Positions 57,028 to 64,000 of a DNA stretch of 64,000 bases are shown piece by piece. Every line of letters begins with the position of its first letter. Within the stretch, counting starts at the first letter, position 1. The DNA is taken from assembly GCA_004555245.1 (NCBI GenBank), contig SFIS01000001.1, forward strand, positions 1 to 64,000, in the 5' to 3' direction. Under the pieces are notes generated by a model. It was not told the origin of the DNA, ran no database searches, and saw only the letters and a list, made by a program, of their open reading frames with translations. Position numbers and translations under genes: made by a program. Origin of the DNA: Bacteroidales bacterium (GTDB lineage: Bacteria; Bacteroidota; Bacteroidia; Bacteroidales; Bacteroidaceae).

Positions 57028-60000
57028 ATGAGAACAAGACTGTTGCTTACCGCTTTATATATATTCTCTGTCGCAGCTGCACAGAGTGTCAGTCATGATG
57101 TCATGCAGCGCATATACGACGAGGTGCAGACACCTTACAAATACGGTATGGTGGTCGCACCGGCTGACGAGGGACACAAAATCGACTGCCCCACCGTCTA
57201 TCGCGAAGGAGACAGATGGTATATGACATACGTCGTATATAACGGCAGTGGCGGGACAGACGGTCGCGGCTACACCACGTGGCTTGCAGAAAGCAGCGAC
57301 CTTCTGCACTGGACCACTCTCGGTTGCATCCTCGACTACAAACAGTCCGGATGGGACATGAACCAGCGCGGAGGCTTCCCCTCGCTCATCGACTGGCAGT
57401 GGGACGGCACATACAGGATGAGCCCATACAAGGGAAAATACTGGATGACATACATCGGAGGCGAAGGCACGGGCTACGAAGGTGTCAACGCACCGCTCTT
57501 TATCGGACAGGCGTGGACAAGACAGGCCTCTGCCGCCCTCACCACACCACACGAATGGCAGTCGGCAGACAAACCGCTGATGCACATCAACGACAAGGAC
57601 GCACAATGGTGGGAGAAACTGATACAATACAAAAGCACGGTATATGAAGACAGACAACGCACACTGGGACATCGCTTCGTGATGTTCTACAATGCAGGAG
57701 GTATCAATCCCGCCAACGGGCTGAAGGCCGAGAGGATAGGCATCGCACTCTCAGACAACATGAAGAGGTGGCAACGCTATGACGGCAACCCCGTCTTCAC
57801 ACACGAAGAACCCGGCATCATAACCGGCGATGCGCAAATCTCCGACTTCACACACTGTACAGCAGTGCAGGGACCGTCGGCACAGCCGCTGTATGTCATG
57901 TTCTATTTCTCGGCTTTCAACCCGTCACGCCCCTACTCCGCCTACAACACGTTCGCCGTTTCGAGAGACCTCGTGCATTGGCAGGACTGGGACGGCGACG
58001 ACCTCATCTCTCCCTCCGAAGACTATGACAATCTCTTTGCGCACAAGAGTTATGTCGTGAAACACGACGGAGTGGTGTACCATTTCTATTGTGCCGTCAA
58101 CAAAGACAACCAGCGCGGCATCGCCGTCGCCACCTCCAAGCCCATGGGCACGTCACATCTACACTTCCCCGACATACAGCCCAAGGGCAAGCGCGGAATA
58201 ACGGTGCTCGACGAGGGATGGCGCACTGCACTGCTCGACACTGCAGGAAGATGCCGCGGAGAATACCTCCACGTTTCTCTGCCCCACAACTGGGACGACT
58301 ACTACGGCTACCGTCAGATGAAGCACGGCAACCTGCACGGCTCGGCAATCTACGAGAGGGAGCTGTCCGTTGAAAAGCAGGACGGCAAGAGATATTTCCT
58401 GCAGTTCGAAGGTGTAGGCACCTTCGCCACACTGTGCGTCAACGGGCACACCTTCAGCCGGCACCCCGTGGGCCGCACCACATGGACCGTCGATGTCACC
58501 GACCATCTCGTCTCTGGCGACAACCGCCTCTCCGTGCGCTGCGACCATCCCGAACTTATCACAGACATGCCATGGGTGTGCGGCGGATGCTCGTCAGAAT
58601 GGGGATTCTCTGAAGGCAGCCAGCCCTTCGGCATCTTCCGTCCCGTATCCCTCATAGTCACCGACGAGGTGCGCATAGAACCTTTCGGAATACACGTATG
58701 GAACAACTCCGCCTGCGACACGGTATTCATAGAAACCGAGGTGAAGAACTATTCGTCAGCCGAAGCCTCATTCTCTCTTGTCCACAACCTCAACATGGCA
58801 TCGGGCAAGCGGGTCTTCCGACTGACAGAAAACCTCACTCTCGCACCGCACGAGACACGCATCGTCAGACAAACCGCTGCTGTGAATGACGTGACGAGAT
58901 GGCAACCCGACGCCCCTTACCTCTACAATCTCGTATCTATGATAAAACGTGGGGGCAAGACAACCGACCAGACAGAGACACCTTATGGCATACGCGACAT
59001 CAGATGGGTACGTCCGTATAGCAACATCCGTGATGCGGCAGAAGTACCTGAGGCTCCCGGCTTCTATATCAACGGCAGACGTATGTTCATCAACGGCACA
59101 TGCGAATACGAGCATCTGCTTGGAGCAGGCCACGCCTTCTCCCGTCGGCAGATAGAGTCACGCATGCGTCTCATCCAACAGGCCGGCTTCAATGCCTACC
59201 GCGAGGCTCACCAGCCGCACAATCTATTGTATCAGGACATCCTCGATCGGGAAGGCATACTCTTCTGGAGCCAGTTCTCGGCACACATCTGGTACGACAC
59301 GCCGCAGTTCCGCGAGAATTTCAAGTCTCTGATGAGACAATGGATAAAAGAACGCCGCAACTCGCCCAGCATCATCCTATGGGGCTTGCAGAACGAATCG
59401 GTGCTGCCGCGTGATTTCGCAGAAGAATGCACCGCCGTCATACGCGAGATGGATCCCACATGCTCTACGGCATACAACAGTTCCGGACGCCTCGTCACCA
59501 CATGCAACGGAGGTGAGGGGACAGACTGGAACGTGATACAGAACTGGAGCGGCACCTACGGAGGCTCGGCACTCAACTACGACAACGAGCTGAAACAACA
59601 CAACCAGCTCCTCAACGGCGAATACGGCGCATGGCGCACCCTCGGCCTCCACAGCGAAGCCACAACAGACTCCCTACGTAAGGAGAAATCATACAGCGAA
59701 GAGCGTGCGACAGACATCCTTGAGACAAAGGTTCGTCTGGCAGAGAGCGTCGCAGACAGCGTATGCGGACATTTCCAGTGGATTTTCGCCACACACGACA
59801 ACCCGGGGCGCGTACAGCCCGACGGCGCATGGCGTATGGCAGACAAGATCGGACCCGTGAACTTCAAAGGCCTGACAACCGTTTGGGAACAGCCTACCGA
59901 CGCATATTTCATGTACCGTTCAAACTATGTCTCTCCCGATGCCGACCCTATGGTCTATATCGCGTCCCACACATGGGCAGACCGTTTCCTTGCCACAGGC

Positions 60001-61422
60001 CCGCGCCGCACCGACATCACCGTCTATAGCAACTGCGACAGCGTGATGCTCTACAACAGCGCTACGGACAAGGTCTGCCTCGGACGCAAGCGCAACGCCA
60101 ACCGCCGCGGCACACACATGCTCTGGGAGCAACGCCTCGTCAAGTACAACGTTTTGCGGGCCGTAGGCTATCGTCATGGCAAGGCCGTGGCAGAAGACAT
60201 TATCCTACTCAACGGTCTTGAACAGGCTCCCGATTTCGACGCTCTCTACTTACGGACAACTATTGTGCCACAAGCAGCAGACAACAACCGTGACATTCTG
60301 AAGTCAAAGCCGGCGAACTATGTTGTCAGGATGAACTGCGGCGGAAACACCTTCATCGATTCCTACGGCAACCGCTGGGAAGCAGACGACGCCACATATT
60401 CCACATCATGGGGCGAGATGTTCATCGACGAGACGACACGACGCGACGTGCTTCACAGACATCAGAGCGACAAGATGTCACTAAACAGTGCCGAAACGGC
60501 AGTCGTACGCCACACCGTCCCTGCCTCTACAAAAGGCGGCACGGCATTCACCGCAGAGACACTCGCCGTTGCCGAGCAGGCTGTCAGGGCATCACAGGGC
60601 GAGATTTCCGTACCCATCCACGGCACCCGCGACTGGCCTCTGTTCCAGACCTTCCGCTACGGCAGACACCGTCTCGCCTACGATTTCCCCCTGCCTGACG
60701 GCACATACGACATCGAGCTCTATTTCGCCGAGCCGTGGCTTGGCATCGGTGGCGGCATAAAGACCAACTGCAAACGCCAGCGTCTCTTCTCCGTCGCCGT
60801 CAACGACAGTATCGTGGCAGAAGACATCGACTTATGGGCGGAAGCCGGACATGCCGGTGCATGGCGTCTGGATGTGACAGCCGAGGCACGCGGCGGACAT
60901 CTCCGCATCTCCTTCCCCGACGTCAAGGCGGGCCAGGCCGTCATCTCAGCCATCGCCGTCAGCACGACCGACAGCAGTGTGCTCCCCCTTCGGGCATACA
61001 ACGACACATTCTGGAGCAGCATCAACGCCAACAAGGTAGAGCGCCTGCCTAAAGAGTTGCTGCCCGCCGACGACGAGGCATTCCCCGCCACACGCTACAC
61101 CCCCGTCGCAGGACAGCGGACAAGCGACAGGGCAGAGACACTCTTCCGCATCACACCCGGTGTGGCAAGAGAATACGCACTGCGCTTCCGCTACAAGAAT
61201 GTCGGTGCTCCACAGACGGCACAGATGCGCATCGTAGATGAGAAAGGCAGCATACTCGTCGATCGCAACATCGTCTTCCCTACGACACCGAAGAAGTTCA
61301 AGATTCTCAGCACAACCACCGGCACACAAATCAATGCCGGCAGCTACAGCCTGCAGTTGCTACAGCCGGGTACGAAACAGAAGCTGAGGAACGTCGAATT
61401 TGAGTATCTTGAAGTACAATGA
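57028..61422 (+). CDS. GH137-like/GH2 two-enzyme fusion
   Basis: 1464 residues from ATG 57028, which gives a signal peptide (MRTRLLLTALYIFSVAAA); the open frame upstream overlaps the previous gene and is basic shadow sequence. Residues about 25-400 form a five-bladed propeller of the GH43/GH137 type ('DCPTVYREGDRWYMTYVVYNGS'). From about 405 a GH2 enzyme follows, with acid/base Glu790 (GLQNES) and nucleophile Glu865 (NGEYGAW). A malectin-like domain (about 1205-1310) and a C-terminal beta module end the protein. This order matches BT0996 of Bacteroides, where GH137 is a beta-L-arabinofuranosidase (chain B) and GH2 a beta-glucuronidase (chain A) of RG-II. Confidence 0.8.
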   Translation: MRTRLLLTALYIFSVAAAQSVSHDVMQRIYDEVQTPYKYGMVVAPADEGHKIDCPTVYREGDRWYMTYVVYNGSGGTDGRGYTTWLAESSDLLHWTTLGCILDYKQSGWDMNQRGGFPSLIDWQWDGTYRMSPYKGKYWMTYIGGEGTGYEGVNAPLFIGQAWTRQASAALTTPHEWQSADKPLMHINDKDAQWWEKLIQYKSTVYEDRQRTLGHRFVMFYNAGGINPANGLKAERIGIALSDNMKRWQRYDGNPVFTHEEPGIITGDAQISDFTHCTAVQGPSAQPLYVMFYFSAFNPSRPYSAYNTFAVSRDLVHWQDWDGDDLISPSEDYDNLFAHKSYVVKHDGVVYHFYCAVNKDNQRGIAVATSKPMGTSHLHFPDIQPKGKRGITVLDEGWRTALLDTAGRCRGEYLHVSLPHNWDDYYGYRQMKHGNLHGSAIYERELSVEKQDGKRYFLQFEGVGTFATLCVNGHTFSRHPVGRTTWTVDVTDHLVSGDNRLSVRCDHPELITDMPWVCGGCSSEWGFSEGSQPFGIFRPVSLIVTDEVRIEPFGIHVWNNSACDTVFIETEVKNYSSAEASFSLVHNLNMASGKRVFRLTENLTLAPHETRIVRQTAAVNDVTRWQPDAPYLYNLVSMIKRGGKTTDQTETPYGIRDIRWVRPYSNIRDAAEVPEAPGFYINGRRMFINGTCEYEHLLGAGHAFSRRQIESRMRLIQQAGFNAYREAHQPHNLLYQDILDREGILFWSQFSAHIWYDTPQFRENFKSLMRQWIKERRNSPSIILWGLQNESVLPRDFAEECTAVIREMDPTCSTAYNSSGRLVTTCNGGEGTDWNVIQNWSGTYGGSALNYDNELKQHNQLLNGEYGAWRTLGLHSEATTDSLRKEKSYSEERATDILETKVRLAESVADSVCGHFQWIFATHDNPGRVQPDGAWRMADKIGPVNFKGLTTVWEQPTDAYFMYRSNYVSPDADPMVYIASHTWADRFLATGPRRTDITVYSNCDSVMLYNSATDKVCLGRKRNANRRGTHMLWEQRLVKYNVLRAVGYRHGKAVAEDIILLNGLEQAPDFDALYLRTTIVPQAADNNRDILKSKPANYVVRMNCGGNTFIDSYGNRWEADDATYSTSWGEMFIDETTRRDVLHRHQSDKMSLNSAETAVVRHTVPASTKGGTAFTAETLAVAEQAVRASQGEISVPIHGTRDWPLFQTFRYGRHRLAYDFPLPDGTYDIELYFAEPWLGIGGGIKTNCKRQRLFSVAVNDSIVAEDIDLWAEAGHAGAWRLDVTAEARGGHLRISFPDVKAGQAVISAIAVSTTDSSVLPLRAYNDTFWSSINANKVERLPKELLPADDEAFPATRYTPVAGQRTSDRAETLFRITPGVAREYALRFRYKNVGAPQTAQMRIVDEKGSILVDRNIVFPTTPKKFKILSTTTGTQINAGSYSLQLLQPGTKQKLRNVEFEYLEVQ

Positions 61423-61479
61423 ATTTTACGTTACTGACGATATTAACGCCACTGACGACGACAAAATAAAAAACAGCAA

Positions 61480-64000
61480 ATGAAACACCACATTATTATA
61501 TATACTCTGCTTCTCTCCGCCGCCCTGCCTCATCCTTCCAAAGCAGCAGGAGACACTACAGCTGTCGCCCCCACTGTCCGCGAGTGGGAAGACCAGAGCG
61601 TCCTCCACGTCAACCGCCGTCCTGCACGCAGTTGGTTCATGCCGTTCGTCAACCGTCGCGGCGACAGCGAGATGAGCCTGAACGGCGAATGGGAGTTCCG
61701 CTGGGCACCGACCCCCGCTGCCGTCGGCACCGCCCGCTGGACCACCCTGCACGTCCCCGTCAACTGGGAAGTGAACGGCTACGGCACACCCGTTTACGCC
61801 TCCGCCGGCTACACGTTCAAGGTGCGTCCGCCCTTCGTCATGGACGAGCCTAAAGAAACGTTCACTACATACATCGAGCGTAACCCTACGGGCGAATACC
61901 GCCGCACCTTCCGTCTGCCCGCCTCATGGCATGGCGGTCACACCTTCCTGCGCTTCGATGGCGTGATGTCCGCCTTCTACGTCAGCATCAACGGGAAAGA
62001 GGTGGGATATTCGCAGGGCAGCAACTCGCCGGCAGAGTTTGACATCACACCTTTCCTGAAACCGGGCGACAACAGCATCCGCCTCACCGTTCACAAATAC
62101 AGCGACGCCTCATATCTCGAGGACCAGGACGGCTGGCGCTTCGGCGGCGTCCACCGCGACATAACCCTCTTCCACACCCCGTCCCTTCATATCCGCGACA
62201 TTGCGCTGCGCACCATAGCCGCCGACAACACCTACCGCAACTTCCGCCTCCTCGTCCACCCCTACCTCGAATCTCTCGACGGCAGCGACGGCAGCACGGC
62301 AAGCCTCAGTGCGACGCTCCTCGATGCGTCGGGCAGAGAACTGGCACGCACCGACACCGTGCCCGCCCTCCCCATCCTCGACATGGCAAACAAGGCTGCG
62401 GTGATGAACGAGTGGTATCCGCAACGCGGCAGGCGTAAGTTCGGGCATATCTCACTTGACGTGAACGACGTGTCAGGATGGACAGCCGAGACGCCAGTCC
62501 TCTACACCCTCCGCCTCGCGCTGCACGATGCCTCCGGCGCAACGATACAGCAGATAGAACAGAAAGTAGGCTTCCGACAGGTGGAGATACGCAACGGACA
62601 GCTCCTTGTCAACGGCAAAGCCGTGCGCTTCCGCGGTGTCAACAGGGTAGAACACGACCCCTACACGGCACACGTGATGAGCGAAGAGCGCATGCTTCAG
62701 GACCTCCGGCTCATGAAACGCGCACACATTAACGCCGTCCGCACGGCACACTACCCCTCCCACCCGCGCTGGTACGACCTCTGCGATTCATTAGGCATCT
62801 ACGTCCTCGACGAAGCCGACTGCGAGAACCACGGTGTCCGCGGCAAGCTGACCTCCCTCTCTTCATGGAACGCCGCCATGACCGACCGCGTCATCCGTCT
62901 TGCCGAGCGCGACAAGAACCATCCGTCAGTCGTCATGTGGAGTTTGGGCAACGAGAGCGGTTTCGGTGCCAACCACAGTGCGATGGCAGGCTGGCTGCAC
63001 GAGTTCGACCCCACACGCCCCGTACACTACGAGGGGGCACAGGGGACGACAGAAGGCGGGGGCAAGACACCGCGACCCACACCCGACCCGCCATGCGTCG
63101 ATGTCATCTCACGCTTCTATCCCCGCGTCATGGCAGAATATCTCAACCCCGGCATCCCCGAAGGCTCTGACAAGGAGCGTGCGGAGAACGCACGGTGGGA
63201 GCATCTCCTCGCCATTGCTCAACGCCAGTGGACCTTCAGCGGCGGCTGGCTTGACGGCGTCACGGACAACCGCCCCGTCATGACATCAGAATACGCACAC
63301 TGCATGGGCAACGCCCTCGGCAACTTCAAGGAATACTGGGACGAGATCTACTCACACCCCCGTATGCTCGGCGGCTTCATCTGGGACTGGGCAGACCAAG
63401 GCATCATACGCGACGGGAAGGTGCTCTACGGCGGTGACTTCGGCGACAAGCCCAACCTCAAGGCCTTCTGCCTCAACGGTGTCGTGAAGTGCGACCGCTC
63501 TCTCACGGCAAAATACCGCGAGGTTCAGCACATCTACTCCCCCGTACAGCTGCGCCGCCACGGCGACAAAGTGTTTGTCATCAACCGGCATCATCACACG
63601 TCGCTCTCCGCCTACACCCTCACCGGCATCCTTCAGAAGAACGGCAGGCGCGGCACGCCGTTCACCATTCCCATACCCGACGTTCAGCCCGGCGACAGCG
63701 CACACCTCGCCTGCATAGACAGCTACCTCAACCTGCGCGAGCCGGACACCGACATCCGCCTCAACATCCTCGTCACGAGAAACACGCAGACAGCCGCCCC
63801 TCACGGCACGAAGTCACAGACACGACGCAAGACACCGAAGAAGGCGTGCGACCTGCCTTCAGCCGGCGACCCCGCCTTCTGCCACGAATGCCAGATTCCG
63901 ATATCGGGCAGCGTCATGGACTATGTCTCGGAGACACGTCCCGCCCCTCCGGGCAAAGCCTCTGACGAGGCTATCCGCATAGCGGAGAACGCCACCGCAA
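61480..64000 (+). CDS. GH2 glycosidase, cut by the window end
   Basis: At least 840 codons; no stop before 64000. Signal peptide MKHHIIIYTLLLSAALPHPSKA. LacZ-type GH2 layout: sugar-binding domain (SLNGEWEFRW), immunoglobulin-like domain, TIM barrel with acid/base Glu492 (WSLGNESGF) and nucleophile Glu604 (TSEYAHCMGN), then 'GGFIWDWADQG'. Ordinary beta-galactosidase activity is possible. In RG-II loci a GH2 enzyme with this architecture removes beta-D-galacturonic acid from chain A, which fits the neighbour order. Starts 58 bp after the previous gene. Confidence 0.88.
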   Translation, partial: MKHHIIIYTLLLSAALPHPSKAAGDTTAVAPTVREWEDQSVLHVNRRPARSWFMPFVNRRGDSEMSLNGEWEFRWAPTPAAVGTARWTTLHVPVNWEVNGYGTPVYASAGYTFKVRPPFVMDEPKETFTTYIERNPTGEYRRTFRLPASWHGGHTFLRFDGVMSAFYVSINGKEVGYSQGSNSPAEFDITPFLKPGDNSIRLTVHKYSDASYLEDQDGWRFGGVHRDITLFHTPSLHIRDIALRTIAADNTYRNFRLLVHPYLESLDGSDGSTASLSATLLDASGRELARTDTVPALPILDMANKAAVMNEWYPQRGRRKFGHISLDVNDVSGWTAETPVLYTLRLALHDASGATIQQIEQKVGFRQVEIRNGQLLVNGKAVRFRGVNRVEHDPYTAHVMSEERMLQDLRLMKRAHINAVRTAHYPSHPRWYDLCDSLGIYVLDEADCENHGVRGKLTSLSSWNAAMTDRVIRLAERDKNHPSVVMWSLGNESGFGANHSAMAGWLHEFDPTRPVHYEGAQGTTEGGGKTPRPTPDPPCVDVISRFYPRVMAEYLNPGIPEGSDKERAENARWEHLLAIAQRQWTFSGGWLDGVTDNRPVMTSEYAHCMGNALGNFKEYWDEIYSHPRMLGGFIWDWADQGIIRDGKVLYGGDFGDKPNLKAFCLNGVVKCDRSLTAKYREVQHIYSPVQLRRHGDKVFVINRHHHTSLSAYTLTGILQKNGRRGTPFTIPIPDVQPGDSAHLACIDSYLNLREPDTDIRLNILVTRNTQTAAPHGTKSQTRRKTPKKACDLPSAGDPAFCHECQIPISGSVMDYVSETRPAPPGKASDEAIRIAENATA

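Overview
The window reads as a chromosomal segment from a Bacteroidota bacterium, most likely Prevotella or a close Prevotellaceae relative. The evidence is: promoters with the Bacteroidota -7 box TAnnTTTG and no strong Shine-Dalgarno sites; a long run of fimbrillin-family lipoproteins; the type IX secretion translocon gene sprA; a meso-diaminopimelate dehydrogenase; and the order yceD-rpmF-fabH-era-der. No rRNA, tRNA or CRISPR array was recognised. Assignments come from reading motifs by eye; no database search was run.

Layout. Positions 1-796 are non-coding: a promoter for a minus-strand gene that leaves the window, a terminator-like hairpin, four 22-bp tandem repeats, a stretch of alternating purine/pyrimidine, and a G8 tract at the -33 position of the next promoter. 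Positions 797-26881 hold thirteen same-strand genes with short gaps: a non-lipoprotein fimbrillin-like gene, a small acidic Gly-rich protein, a beta-helix adhesin-like protein, and ten further large lipoproteins plus the one at 2174. All eleven lipoproteins carry a lipobox followed, at residues 47-61, by TR(A/S/V), which resembles the Arg-gingipain-type processing site of type V pilins. Three of them end in beta-helix or GLUG-like repeats. I read this as a large type V pilus/adhesin repertoire.

Positions 26932-32946 are housekeeping: yceD, rpmF, fabH, era, der, a small DUF4878-like lipoprotein and lptB, ended by a strong terminator. Positions 32950-34760 form an accessory island between lptB and ddh. 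It has a second set of 22-bp repeats, imperfect direct repeats, and an AT-richer Abi_2/AbiF gene with a HEPN Rx4H motif. Its own promoter and a hairpin followed by a T-tract lie directly before the start codon, a layout expected of an AbiF toxin with a small-RNA partner. This is the most interesting defence-type candidate in the window.

After ddh (minus strand), ruvA, sprA and dacB follow on the plus strand. SprA is the outer-membrane pore of type IX secretion; the C-terminal tails of the proteins at 797 and 3629 look like its cargo signals.

Positions 45861-64000 are a carbohydrate-utilisation operon behind a clear promoter and a leader with two mutually exclusive hairpins. It encodes GH95, GH140 apiosidase, a GH78 fused to a sialidase-like propeller, a GH138-type enzyme, a GH137-like/GH2 fusion, and a second GH2 cut by the window edge. 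The combination, and the exact spacing of catalytic residues in the GH140 and GH138 candidates, points to breakdown of the pectin rhamnogalacturonan II. No SusC/SusD pair or regulator lies inside the window.
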